From: Mycobacterium hubeiense
GTDB lineage: Bacteria; Actinomycetota; Actinomycetes; Mycobacteriales; Mycobacteriaceae
Assembly (NCBI RefSeq): GCF_002838065.1
Contig: NZ_PIZU01000001.1
Location: 62,001 to 126,000 of the forward strand
Direction of reading: 5' to 3'
DNA length: 64,000 nt
Part shown: positions 1 through 8,161 of the stretch, one piece after another
Position numbering within the stretch: the stretch's first letter is position 1
Layout of the letters: each line of letters starts with the position of its first letter
Notes under the pieces: generated by a model
Databases searched by the model: none
Seen by the model: only the letters and a program-made list of their open reading frames with translations
What the model was told of the DNA's origin: nothing
Program-made: the position numbers and the translations under genes

Positions 1-149
1 AGGGTGTATCCGACGGCAACGAGCGCGTAAATCGACCCCCACGAGAGACCGTCGATGGTCAACTGCCAGAAGCCTTCTCGCAGGCCTTCCAGGTTGAAGC
101 TGATGTTGGCAGCCAAGCAGGCGTACCCCTCGACGCACTCGTGAATCAT
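1..149 (-). CDS. livH: Branched-chain amino-acid ABC transporter permease (LivH-like), N-terminal part
   Basis: Only the first 49 codons lie in the window; the gene runs off its left edge. The peptide contains GLSWGSIYALVAVGYT, the typical opening of the first membrane helix of LivH permeases, which form the inner-membrane channel of Liv importers for leucine, isoleucine and valine. The ATG at 149 follows AGGAG about 10 nt upstream. The substrate-binding lipoprotein gene lies just upstream on the same strand, with a strong hairpin between them. Family assignment rests on a short fragment plus context. Confidence 0.75.
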   Translation of the reverse strand, partial: MIHECVEGYACLAANISFNLEGLREGFWQLTIDGLSWGSIYALVAVGYT

Positions 150-179
150 CCGGAAGCGGCTCCTCGCAATGGATCTCTA

Positions 180-220
180 ACGAAACGCGTCCGAGCCATT
201 CGGTCTCGGACGCGTTTCGT
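180..220 (-). promoter_or_regulatory. Perfect 16-bp hairpin between livK and livH
   Basis: Bases 180-195 and 205-220 are exact reverse complements (16 bp, loop of 9), starting 8 nt after the livK stop and ending about 30 nt before the livH start. There is no U tract, so it is either a mycobacterial tract-less terminator or attenuator, or an RNA-stabilising stem that lets the binding protein be made in excess over the permease. Confidence 0.7.
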
Positions 221-227
221 CGTTCGG

Positions 228-1439
228 CTACTGAACTTTGTAGATCCAGATCAGCGAAGTGGTCAGCTCACCGGTAGGGGTCCACTGGTACTGACGCGCC
301 ACACCCTGACCGTTGTAGTTCCGCACAAACTCCAGCAGTGCCGGACGCGTGATGGCGCCGGAGCCGATGCCCTTCAGCATGATGGTGGCCAGGTCGTAGC
401 CCTCCGCGCTGTACGTACTCGGCTCGCCGAACTTCTGGGTGTACTCCTCGGCGAATGTTCCGGTGGCGGGTCCGCACGGGCAGGACAGCAGGGCGTCCTT
501 TGCCGCCGCGCCGGCCTGCTTGACGAACGCCGGGTCTTTGGTGCCGTCGCCGCTGACGAACGTGCCTTCGAAACCGCCGTCCCTGAGTTGCTGCACGAGC
601 GGTGCCGCCTCGGCGTAATAGCCGCTGAAGAACACCGCCTTCGGATTGACGCCCTTGATTTGGGTCACCGCGGCGGAGAAGTCCTTGTCGCCCTTCTTCA
701 CCGAGATGTTGCACCCCGAGTCTGCAACGGGGCCGAGCGTCTCGCGGATCGCCTGGGCCAGGCCGAGGCCGTAGTCGGTGCTGTCGTCCACGACGCAGAC
801 CTTGTCGTAGCCGAGGGTGTTCTTCATGTAGTTGGCGACCGACGGCCCTTGCACCCCGTCGTTACCGAGACCGCGGAAGAACGTCCGCCATCCCTTCTGC
901 GACAACGTCACGTTGGTGGCCGACGCCGTCACGGCCACCAACCCGGCCTGGTTGAAAATGTCGCCGGTCGCGTTTGTCTCGCCGGAGAACGCTGGTCCGA
1001 TCAAGCCGATGGTGAACGCATCGTTGATGATCTGTGGGGCGATCTGGGTGGCCTTCTGCGGGTCGCCCTCGGTGTCGAACGCCTTCAGCTGCACCTGGCA
1101 GCCCGGATTGGCGGCGTTGTGCTTGTCCACGGCCAGCTGCGCGCCGTTCTTGATGTTGATGCCCAGCTGGGCGTCGGGCCCGGTGAGCGCACCGGCCATC
1201 GCGATCGACACCGGCGGGCATTGCGCCTGCCCGTTCCCCGCTGGATCCGCCGCTGCCGCCGCTTCGGGAGGCTTGACTTCCGCGCCGTTCTCGTCGATTT
1301 GCACCTGCTCGACGATTTTCAGGTCGGCCTGCGCCGCTTCCCCTTCAGTCGGCTGGGATTGTTGGCAGCCGGCAATGCCGAGCACCACCAAACCTGCACT
1401 CCCTAGAGCAAATGCACTCCGTGCCACGAGACCGCGCAC
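228..1439 (-). CDS. livK: Branched-chain amino-acid ABC transporter substrate-binding lipoprotein
   Basis: 403-residue periplasmic binding protein of the LivK family (type 1 fold). It captures branched-chain amino acids or related ligands and delivers them to the LivH permease encoded next. The GTG at 1439 is chosen because GGAGGTGGA lies just before it and because it yields a clean lipoprotein signal: a basic start, a hydrophobic stretch and lipobox GIAG-Cys25. A low-complexity linker (roughly residues 45-65) precedes the binding domain, which begins near PPVSIAMAGALTGPDAQLG. A longer reading upstream exists but would bury the signal peptide. Exact substrate is inferred from the family. Confidence 0.85.
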   Translation of the reverse strand: MRGLVARSAFALGSAGLVVLGIAGCQQSQPTEGEAAQADLKIVEQVQIDENGAEVKPPEAAAAADPAGNGQAQCPPVSIAMAGALTGPDAQLGINIKNGAQLAVDKHNAANPGCQVQLKAFDTEGDPQKATQIAPQIINDAFTIGLIGPAFSGETNATGDIFNQAGLVAVTASATNVTLSQKGWRTFFRGLGNDGVQGPSVANYMKNTLGYDKVCVVDDSTDYGLGLAQAIRETLGPVADSGCNISVKKGDKDFSAAVTQIKGVNPKAVFFSGYYAEAAPLVQQLRDGGFEGTFVSGDGTKDPAFVKQAGAAAKDALLSCPCGPATGTFAEEYTQKFGEPSTYSAEGYDLATIMLKGIGSGAITRPALLEFVRNYNGQGVARQYQWTPTGELTTSLIWIYKVQ

Positions 1440-1452
1440 GTTCCACCTCCGT

Positions 1453-1469
1453 GTCGATGTTTCATCGAC
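1453..1469 (-). promoter_or_regulatory. Small hairpin in the livK leader next to the ribosome binding site
   Basis: A 7-bp inverted repeat (1453-1459 with 1463-1469, 3-nt loop) sits directly upstream of the GGAGGTGGA ribosome binding site of livK. It could influence translation initiation. The stem is short, so chance is possible. Confidence 0.35.
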
Positions 1470-1616
1470 ATCGACGGACCAGGATTGCTGCGCCCGGGCG
1501 CCGATGCTTCGGGTAGAACATAGATCACGCATGGCCGTGGTGCGTGATGTTGGAAAATGCACGGCGGGTCTCGGCCCGATCCACCGCCTCATACAGCGGG
1601 GTCGGAAACGCAGTGT

Positions 1617-2228
1617 TTACGCGTCTTTGGGCTCTTCGAGGGTCTCCAACACGACTTCGGCGACGCGTCTCATCGTGGTGCGGCGGTCCATCGCGGCGCG
1701 CTGGATCCATTTGAAGGCCTCGGGTTCGGTCATCTGATGCTTGGTCTGCAGCAAACCCTTCGCCCGTTCCACCAACTTGCGGGTCTCCAGCCGGTCCGAC
1801 AGCGTGGCGACTTCCTGCTCCAGCGCGGTCAGCTCGGAGAACCGGCTGACCGCCAGCTCGATCGCCGGGATCAGATCGGTGATGTTGAACGGCTTGACCA
1901 GGTACGCCATCGCCCCGGCGTCGCGAGCCCGCTCCACCAGTTCACGTTGCGAGAAGGCGGTCAGCACCACGATCGGCGCGATGCGCTTGCTGGCGATCTC
2001 GGAGGCCGCGTCGATGCCGTCGCGGCGGGGCATCTTGACGTCCATGATCACCAGGTCGGGCTTCAGGCTTTCGGCCAGCTCGACGGCCTCCTGCCCGTCG
2101 CCGGCCTCGCCGACCACCTCGTAGCCCTCTTCGCGCAGCATCTCAGCCAGATCCAGCCGGATGAGCGCCTCATCCTCGGCGATGAGGACACGGCGTGGCT
2201 TATCGGCGTCGGTCGGTGACCCGGTCAT
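1617..2228 (-). CDS. pdtaR: Response regulator with ANTAR RNA-binding domain, PdtaR
   Basis: 203 residues, nearly identical in pattern to M. tuberculosis PdtaR (Rv1626). An N-terminal receiver domain (about residues 12-130) has the phospho-acceptor Asp63 in LVIMDVKMP and the conserved Lys in YLVKPF. A C-terminal ANTAR domain (about 140-200) contains ETRKLVERAKGLLQ and acts as a transcription antiterminator by binding RNA stem-loops. Its partner kinase PdtaS is encoded elsewhere. The start at 2228 matches the family N terminus (MTG..DADKPRRVL); an ATG 9 nt upstream is also possible. No clear Shine-Dalgarno is visible. It is transcribed away from the tRNA gene. Confidence 0.93.
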   Translation of the reverse strand: MTGSPTDADKPRRVLIAEDEALIRLDLAEMLREEGYEVVGEAGDGQEAVELAESLKPDLVIMDVKMPRRDGIDAASEIASKRIAPIVVLTAFSQRELVERARDAGAMAYLVKPFNITDLIPAIELAVSRFSELTALEQEVATLSDRLETRKLVERAKGLLQTKHQMTEPEAFKWIQRAAMDRRTTMRRVAEVVLETLEEPKDA

Positions 2229-2330
2229 GGGTGACATTGTGGCGTGGGGTCGCTGGATCAGCGACCTCGGGGGCTGTGACGTCGGGCCGATCCTTGGCAT
2301 CCTTTATGGTGGGAGACCGCACCACACGAA

Positions 2331-2404
2331 GCCCTCGTATCCCAACTGGCAGAGGAAACGGATTCAAAACCCGTACAGTGTGAGTTCGAATCTCACCGAG
2401 GGCA
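2331..2404 (+). tRNA. tRNA-Leu (anticodon CAA)
   Basis: A cloverleaf can be drawn by hand. The acceptor stem is GCCCTCG/CGAGGGC with discriminator A at 2404. The T arm is GTGAG-TTCGAAT-CTCAC. The anticodon loop TTCAAAA reads CAA, which decodes UUG. The D loop has the Leu-like ACTGGCAGAGG pattern. The variable region is only about 5 nt, unlike the long arm usual for bacterial tRNA-Leu. CCA is not encoded. A TATGGT at 2305-2310 could be its -10 box. Confidence 0.9.
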
Positions 2405-2424
2405 CAAACTCACAACTCCCCGAC

Positions 2425-3237
2425 TCACTCGAGGAATCGAGCGATTCCGGCCGGCGGCAACACCGTGGCTGCGCGTGCCTGGCGGTACCCCACCACTCCA
2501 CCGGCGGCGGTGATCGCCATGATGCCGACGGTGCCCGGCAGGGCCGCCCACATCAGGTCGGTGACGTCGGCCATTCTCAAGTAGTCGGCATAGCCGGCGC
2601 GGAACGACTCCGGAAGTGTGTGCGGGCCGGCCGATTCGGGCGGCGCCGGTTGACGATTGGTGCCCGGCTCCTGGATCGTCGGCGCGGCGGGTGCCGCTGG
2701 CGCCTGCGGCGCGGCCGGCCCGGGCGCTCCTGGCGGAGCAGGCGCCAGGGGGACGACGACCGGCACCGGCGGCAGCACGACCGGCGGCACCACAGGAAGG
2801 GGAGCGACGGGCGCCACAGGAACGGGCGCGGCGGGCGCCTCCGGAGCACGGATGACGATGCTGCGCGTGCTCGGCGCCGTCGGCACGGGCGGCAGTTTCG
2901 GTGACCTGCCGACATTGCCGCTGCTCGGCGCGGCTCCGCCCCCGCCACCGCCGCCGGCGGCACCCACGCCACCGAGCTCGGCGCCGATACCGCCACCGAA
3001 CGTCGACGACTGGTCGCCGCGGGACTTCTTCACGTCGCCGGAGACACTGACCTTGGGGGGACCCTTGTGCGAGCGCTTGCGGCGGTCGTCGTCATCGAAG
3101 ATGTCGAGGATGTCGACGTCGATGCCGAACAGATCGGCCGACGCCACCGCGGCGCCGACAACGCCCGGACCGGCAATCATCGCGCCGCACGCGATCGCAC
3201 AGCTGATCGTCGCTGTCCGCATCCACGACCGGTCCAC
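2425..3237 (-). CDS. Secreted or anchored proline/alanine-rich protein, function unknown
   Basis: 270 residues. The first 34 form a signal peptide ending near AVASA. An acidic-basic segment follows (DILDIFDDDDRRKRSHKG, about residues 42-60), then a Gly-rich patch, then a long Pro/Ala/Val-rich region (about 110-200), and near the C terminus a hydrophobic segment (about 228-252) that may anchor it. The start is GTG at 3237, preceded by GGGGGAG. No enzyme motif is visible. It diverges from the cyclase gene. Such proline-rich envelope proteins are common in mycobacteria; I do not recognise this one. Confidence 0.75.
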   Translation of the reverse strand: MDRSWMRTATISCAIACGAMIAGPGVVGAAVASADLFGIDVDILDIFDDDDRRKRSHKGPPKVSVSGDVKKSRGDQSSTFGGGIGAELGGVGAAGGGGGGGAAPSSGNVGRSPKLPPVPTAPSTRSIVIRAPEAPAAPVPVAPVAPLPVVPPVVLPPVPVVVPLAPAPPGAPGPAAPQAPAAPAAPTIQEPGTNRQPAPPESAGPHTLPESFRAGYADYLRMADVTDLMWAALPGTVGIMAITAAGGVVGYRQARAATVLPPAGIARFLE

Positions 3238-3350
3238 GCTTGCTCCCCCAGGGTTTGCCGCACACGCCGCAGTTATGCCTCACGTCATTGTTACATCAGC
3301 GGTTGGCGCGGTCACGCCGTGGTGGGTTTGCTGACGAGTAGGCTCAGGCC

Positions 3351-4646
3351 ATGTCGCTCACGGAGCGATCGAGCTGCATACCTGCACAGGTACTGCAGAA
3401 CAGCGTCCCGGCCCGCACGCAGCACTACGCTGAAAGCGTCGCGAGCCGCTTCCGGGTACTCAAGATCGCGACCTGGATCGCTGCCGTGGTGTCCGCGGCG
3501 TTCGGCATATTCCAACTCGTTCTCGGCGGTCCGATCTGGGCGCTCGGCGTCCTCAATCTGGTCTCTTCGGCGATCTTCTTGGTGATCCCGCTGCTCTACC
3601 GGTTCGGGGAGTTGGTCGCGCCGTTGACGTTCTTCGTCTTCGCGTACCTGTCGGTGTCCTTCGTCTGCTTCTCCATCGGGACGGGATCCGGACTGCAGCT
3701 CTACCTTCTGGTGGCGGCCTCACTGGCCGTGCTGGTGCTGGGCATTGAGCGACTCGTCCTGGCATCGTTCCTCGTCGCGTTGGCCGTCGCCGGAATGATC
3801 GCACTCGAAATCGCGGTGCCACACGACCGCGGCCTCGGACCCGCCTGGACCCTCACCGTCGGCTACGTCAGCTCGGCGATCGCCGCATCGGTGATGATCT
3901 TCGCGACTCTCTGGTACGCGCTGCGCGAGATCGCCAGCGCCGAAAGTGCAATGGAAGCCGAATACCGACGGTCCGAATCGCTATTGACGAACATCCTGCC
4001 CGCGAGCATCGCTCAGCGGTTGAAGGACCCGGCGCGCAACATTATCGCCGACAAATACGACGATGCCTCAATACTTTTCGCCGATATCGCCGGATACACC
4101 AAGCGCGCCAGCGATACCGCGCCCACCGATCTGGTCCGGTTCCTGGACCGCCTCTACACCGATCTCGACGCGCTGGTCGACCGGCACGGGCTGGAGAAGG
4201 TCAAGACCAGCGGCGACTCCTACATGGTGGTCAGCGGTGTGCCCGAACCCCGGCCCGATCACCTCGAGGCGCTGGCCTGTCTGGCGCTGGACATGGCTGA
4301 TGCCGTCGCGGATCTCAAGGATCCGCGCGGACGGGCGGTGCCGCTGCGGATCGGGATGGCGACGGGTCCGGTGGTGGCCGGCGTGGTCGGCGCACGAAAG
4401 TTCTTCTACGACGTGTGGGGCGACGCGGTCAACGTCGCATCCCGGATGGAGTCCACCGACGTCGAGGGCCGGATCCAGGTACCCCACAACGTCTATGAGC
4501 GTCTCAACCACGCGTTCCTCCTCGAGGAGCGCGGCGACGTCGATGTCAAGGGCAAGGGCCGCATGCACACCTGGTACCTCGTCGGACGACGCGACGACGA
4601 CGCCGTCCGCGAAGCCCTCGAACAGGGTGCGGCCGCCGGCTCCTAG
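3351..4646 (+). CDS. cya: Membrane-bound class III adenylate cyclase (Rv1625c-like)
   Basis: 431 residues making cAMP from ATP. About six membrane helices fill residues 36-190, followed by a linker and a single C-terminal class III catalytic domain (about 235-410) that must dimerise. All canonical residues are present: metal-binding Asp245 and Asp289, adenine-specifying Lys285 and Asp354, and transition-state Asn361 and Arg365 in NVASRMEST. The arrangement resembles one half of a mammalian membrane cyclase and matches M. tuberculosis Rv1625c. The ATG at 3351 lies 6 nt after TAGGCT (3339-3344) with no Shine-Dalgarno, suggesting a leaderless message. Confidence 0.92.
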   Translation: MSLTERSSCIPAQVLQNSVPARTQHYAESVASRFRVLKIATWIAAVVSAAFGIFQLVLGGPIWALGVLNLVSSAIFLVIPLLYRFGELVAPLTFFVFAYLSVSFVCFSIGTGSGLQLYLLVAASLAVLVLGIERLVLASFLVALAVAGMIALEIAVPHDRGLGPAWTLTVGYVSSAIAASVMIFATLWYALREIASAESAMEAEYRRSESLLTNILPASIAQRLKDPARNIIADKYDDASILFADIAGYTKRASDTAPTDLVRFLDRLYTDLDALVDRHGLEKVKTSGDSYMVVSGVPEPRPDHLEALACLALDMADAVADLKDPRGRAVPLRIGMATGPVVAGVVGARKFFYDVWGDAVNVASRMESTDVEGRIQVPHNVYERLNHAFLLEERGDVDVKGKGRMHTWYLVGRRDDDAVREALEQGAAAGS

Positions 4647-5089
4647 TCCAGCTCAGCGGGTTTGAGGCCTTCGGCCAATGCACCGAGGCGCCACAACGCT
4701 TCGCGGTTGCGCGGCCACAAACCGAGCTGTTGGACCACATTGGGCACCAGACTCATCAGAGGGCGCACCGCGACCTCATCCATCTGGACACCGCAGCCGT
4801 CGGGAATATCGTTGAGCCGCAATGTCACTCGTGCGGCGCCCAGCGGTCCCATCTTGGCCAACAGCACCAGCTTCTCAAGCGGCACACACTCTTGCACGAC
4901 TGTCTCGTCGTTGATCACCACCGGCCAGACGCCGATGGAATGGCGGATCGTGGAGCCCGGAGCGGGCCAGTCAGGGTCGACGGCCCGCATCCGGGTGTTG
5001 CCGACCACCCATTGGGAGTAGGTCCATCCGTCGGACAGCACATCCCACACCTGCCGGCGGGATGCGCGCACGTTTCGTGTCACGGTCAC
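4643..5089 (-). CDS. SRPBCC-family (polyketide cyclase/START-like) lipid- or ligand-binding protein
   Basis: 148 residues with the SRPBCC pattern: N-terminal TVTRNVRASRRQVWDVLSDG, a central WPAPGSTIRHSIGVWPV beta region, and a C-terminal helix. Such proteins form a cavity that binds hydrophobic ligands; the ligand cannot be predicted. The start is GTG at 5089. Its stop overlaps the stop of the cyclase gene on the other strand by a few bases. It lies 36 nt downstream of dps2 and may be cotranscribed with it. I recall a similar gene (Rv1627-area lipid-transfer-like proteins) nearby in M. tuberculosis but do not claim orthology. Confidence 0.8.
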   Translation of the reverse strand: MTVTRNVRASRRQVWDVLSDGWTYSQWVVGNTRMRAVDPDWPAPGSTIRHSIGVWPVVINDETVVQECVPLEKLVLLAKMGPLGAARVTLRLNDIPDGCGVQMDEVAVRPLMSLVPNVVQQLGLWPRNREALWRLGALAEGLKPAELD

Positions 5090-5125
5090 GCCGGGTGGTT
5101 ACCCGGCGGACGTGGTTTTTGAACG

Positions 5126-5617
5126 CTAGACCTTCTTGTTCTCCGACTTCACCAGCCACGCCAGCTTCTCCAGGCCGTCGATCAGCTGATGAAGAATGTC
5201 CGCGGTGCTGGGATCCTCCGCGTCCACCGCATCGTGCACGGTGCGCAGCGTGTCGACGGTGCCGTAGATGCGCGCGGTGATCAGGTCCACGACCTCGGAC
5301 GTGCTGTGCTCGTAGGCCGGGAATTGCGGCAGCGTGGTGCTTGCGGCAACGGTGTCCGACCGTCCGTCGGGCACTGCATCGAGTGCCCGCATCCGCTCGG
5401 CAATGGTGTCGCTGGCTTCGCGGGCGAAGTCGACAACCTCATCGAGCTGCAGGTGTAGGTCACGGAAGTTGGTCCCGACGACGTTCCAGTGGGCCTGCTT
5501 GCCCTGCAGGTGCAGCTCGATCAGGTCAACCAGCACTCGCTGCAGGTTGGCGCTGAGTTCCGGCGAGGCTGAGAAGCCTTGGAGTTCTGCTTCGGTTCGA
5601 CGTATTCCGGTAGTCAT
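5126..5617 (-). CDS. dps2: DNA-binding ferritin-like protein, Dps2 type
   Basis: 163 residues of the Dps family. These proteins form a dodecameric shell that oxidises and stores iron and protects DNA from peroxide. The intersubunit ferroxidase residues line up with E. coli Dps in spacing: His43, His55, Asp59, Asp70 and Glu74. The sequence resembles M. smegmatis Dps2 (short N tail, LQGKQAHWNVVG, RMRALDAVPDGRSDTVA) rather than Dps1, which has a longer C-terminal tail. The ATG at 5617 gives the family length; its ribosome binding site is weak. It lies 38 nt downstream of the DUF2339 gene. Confidence 0.92.
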   Translation of the reverse strand: MTTGIRRTEAELQGFSASPELSANLQRVLVDLIELHLQGKQAHWNVVGTNFRDLHLQLDEVVDFAREASDTIAERMRALDAVPDGRSDTVAASTTLPQFPAYEHSTSEVVDLITARIYGTVDTLRTVHDAVDAEDPSTADILHQLIDGLEKLAWLVKSENKKV

Positions 5618-5655
5618 GTCTGGTACAACCCCGATCAAACTGGAATCAATCCAGA

Positions 5656-7458
5656 TTATCTCGTGAGAGACGTCACATCGGGTTGCTGATTCTGCTGGTC
5701 CTGCTGGGCGAGCAGTCGGGCGTAACCGGCGCCCATGCCCAGCAGGACCAGACCCACCACGATGAACACCACCACACGGAAGATGCCGTCGAGGGTGCCG
5801 AGGTCGAACAAGAACAGCTTGGCCATCGCCGCTGCCACCAGCGCCAGACCGCCACCGATGGGCAGGGACCGTTCGGTCTTGGGCCGGCGCGCAGCGTAGA
5901 GGAACAGGCCCGCGGCCATCGCAATCCAGCTGATCGTCGCCGCCATGTGGCCGGCGAAGAAGCCCCCTGCTCTTCCACCGACGAGCACACCCGCTGTCAC
6001 GGTGAACGTGGTGATGGCGTAGATGACCACCACCGCCGACGCGGACCACAGCACCCGCGTTGCGTCGGCGTCGAATCCACGCCGACCGACCCATGACCAC
6101 ACGATCAGCACCGCGCAGGCCATCAACAGCACACTGGACACCAGCACCGACACCGCCTCCCGCGCGCTCAGTTCGGTCACGGTGACCAGCGAGCTGGGTG
6201 GCACGTAACCAAGGTAGAAAACACCACCGATCGCGGCGAAACCGACTGCGGCCCAGCGGGCGACATCATCGCGACGGCCGGCCACGGCAACCACGACCGC
6301 CATCGCCAGCAGCACGGGGCCTGCGATTTCGCCGTCGAACGCGACGGTCACTGAGATCACCGCGGAGATCGCCGCCAGCGCCGACCAGATCTGCGCGACG
6401 ATTCCCGACACGCCGGGCAGCCTGTCGGCAATCAGCACGATTGCCAGCAAGGCCGCGGCCAATGCGGCTGCCATCAATGCGGCCACCACCCGGTCGACGG
6501 CCATCGACGTACACCACACCGGCAGCACGCCGGCGGCGGTCAGCAACGCCATCGCGGCCCGATTACCGGTGCGGGGCAACAGGATCAACGCGCCGACGAT
6601 GGCCAGCAGCGCCGCGATCCCACAGGCTCCGACCAGCCACCCGTCGCCGCGCGAGCCGATGGCCGTCGCCGCCAACGCCACCAGCAGCGGCAGCGTGACG
6701 GCGGCAGTGCGCGCGGCGTGCATCCAGATCCAGTCCCTGCCCAGTTGCACCGGCAGCGCGGCTGCGGACAGCGCCAGCATGAACCCGATCAGCAACAGCG
6801 TGATGCCGTCGGTGATCACCGGCGCCAAGCCGATCAGGGGCACCAGCACCAGCAGACCGAGATGTTCGGAACCCCACCGCCGCGCCAGGGTCAACCCGCC
6901 GCCGCCGATGGCCGCGGCCAGTGCGAGGCCGATGGGCGCGGGCGCCCAGCGATAGATGGTGGTGACGGCGATGATGTCCATGTACGCCGCCGCAATACCG
7001 GTGGCCGCCAACGCAATTGCACCAACGCGTCCACCTGGCCGGCCGTATAACCAACGGCCGCCGACCACCAGCCCGACCGCCAACAACGCGCCGGCGCCGA
7101 CACGGATTTCAGGTCGCAGGATGCCGGCTTGTGCGGCCAGCACCAGAAGGAGCACGACGCCGATCAGGGTGACCGCGACCCCGGCGACGGCCAGCGCCTT
7201 ACCGATCCAGCCTTCGGAGCGCTGCGACTTCGGCTTGGGTGCCGGGGCAGGTGGCGGGGTATACCTCGGTGGCGCGGGCGGGTATTGCGGCCAGAAGGGC
7301 GGCGCCTGGTGCACCGGCGGCGGAGTCGGTTGCGCCGGTCGGTCGCTGAGCAGGCGATCGAGCTCCACCAGGTCGGTGGAGACGCGCGCCAGTTGCGCCG
7401 AAATCGCGGCGAAATCCGAGGACAGCCTTGCGATGACGGCCCGGTGCGGTTCGGTCAT
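5656..7458 (-). CDS. DUF2339 polytopic membrane protein
   Basis: 600 residues. An N-terminal helix (about 5-40, heptad-like) is followed by a proline-rich linker (about 42-80) and then a dense series of roughly 14-16 hydrophobic helices from about residue 85 to the end, the architecture of DUF2339 proteins. No catalytic motif is visible and the function is unknown. It lies 52 nt downstream of the response regulator gene on the same strand, which suggests it is cotranscribed with, or a target of, the two-component system. Confidence 0.85.
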   Translation of the reverse strand: MTEPHRAVIARLSSDFAAISAQLARVSTDLVELDRLLSDRPAQPTPPPVHQAPPFWPQYPPAPPRYTPPPAPAPKPKSQRSEGWIGKALAVAGVAVTLIGVVLLLVLAAQAGILRPEIRVGAGALLAVGLVVGGRWLYGRPGGRVGAIALAATGIAAAYMDIIAVTTIYRWAPAPIGLALAAAIGGGGLTLARRWGSEHLGLLVLVPLIGLAPVITDGITLLLIGFMLALSAAALPVQLGRDWIWMHAARTAAVTLPLLVALAATAIGSRGDGWLVGACGIAALLAIVGALILLPRTGNRAAMALLTAAGVLPVWCTSMAVDRVVAALMAAALAAALLAIVLIADRLPGVSGIVAQIWSALAAISAVISVTVAFDGEIAGPVLLAMAVVVAVAGRRDDVARWAAVGFAAIGGVFYLGYVPPSSLVTVTELSAREAVSVLVSSVLLMACAVLIVWSWVGRRGFDADATRVLWSASAVVVIYAITTFTVTAGVLVGGRAGGFFAGHMAATISWIAMAAGLFLYAARRPKTERSLPIGGGLALVAAAMAKLFLFDLGTLDGIFRVVVFIVVGLVLLGMGAGYARLLAQQDQQNQQPDVTSLTR

Positions 7459-7510
7459 GTGGCCATGGTCGCAACGGCGCGGCCCGGTTCACATGAGTAG
7501 GACTACTCGA

Positions 7511-8161
7511 CTACTCCTTGTCCAGCCCATGCTCGATTGCGTAGCGCGCCAACTCGACCCGGTTGGCGACCTGCAGCTTGCGGAAGGTGGCCTGAACGTG
7601 GTTCTCGACCGTGCGGTGGCTCAACGACAACCGGCTGGCGATCTGCTTGGCCGTCATGCCCTTGGCGACGTAGCGCAGTATCTCGGTCTCCCGCTCGGTG
7701 AGGCTGGGCGTGGCCGGTCCCGCGGCGGGCTGCTGCGCAATGCGCCGGTACTCGCCAAGTACCAGTCCGGCCAGCCCGGGCGTGAACACCGCACGGCCCT
7801 CCGCGGTGGCGCGCACGGCGGCGCCGAGTTCGTCCTTCGACGCGCTCTTGACCAGATAGCCGGTGGCGCCGGCCTTCACGGCCTCGAGCACGTCGTCGCG
7901 TTCGTCGGACGCCGAGAGGACCAGAATCCGCGACGACGGCGACACCGCAAGGACTTCGGCGGTTGCCTGCGCGCCGTTGCCGTCGGGCAGGCGCATGTCC
8001 ATCACCACCACCTGGGGCTGCACGACGGCGGCGCGGCGGCGGGCCGATGCCACGCCGTCGGCCGTTGCGACCACGGCGAAGCCGTCCTCGGCCAGATCTC
8101 GCGCCACCGCGTCGCGCCAGATCGGATGGTCGTCGACCACCATCACCGTCGGCTCAGCCAT
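7511..8161 (-). CDS. NarL/FixJ-family response regulator
   Basis: 216 residues. The receiver domain (1-120) has the acidic pair Asp10-Asp11, phospho-acceptor Asp55 (VVVMDMRLPDG) and the conserved Lys in GYLVKSAS. The LuxR-type helix-turn-helix (about 148-210) contains LTERETEILRYVAKGMTAKQIA and SHRTVENHV. It should bind DNA as a dimer after phosphorylation by the kinase encoded immediately upstream; the genes overlap by 8 nt. Target genes are unknown, though the adjacent DUF2339 and dps2 genes are natural candidates. Confidence 0.92.
   Translation of the reverse strand: MAEPTVMVVDDHPIWRDAVARDLAEDGFAVVATADGVASARRRAAVVQPQVVVMDMRLPDGNGAQATAEVLAVSPSSRILVLSASDERDDVLEAVKAGATGYLVKSASKDELGAAVRATAEGRAVFTPGLAGLVLGEYRRIAQQPAAGPATPSLTERETEILRYVAKGMTAKQIASRLSLSHRTVENHVQATFRKLQVANRVELARYAIEHGLDKE

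Noticed and set aside
2331..2404. tRNA gene as an integration (att) site of a mobile element
   Set aside because: No integrase, no direct repeat of the tRNA 3' end and no foreign-looking genes follow.
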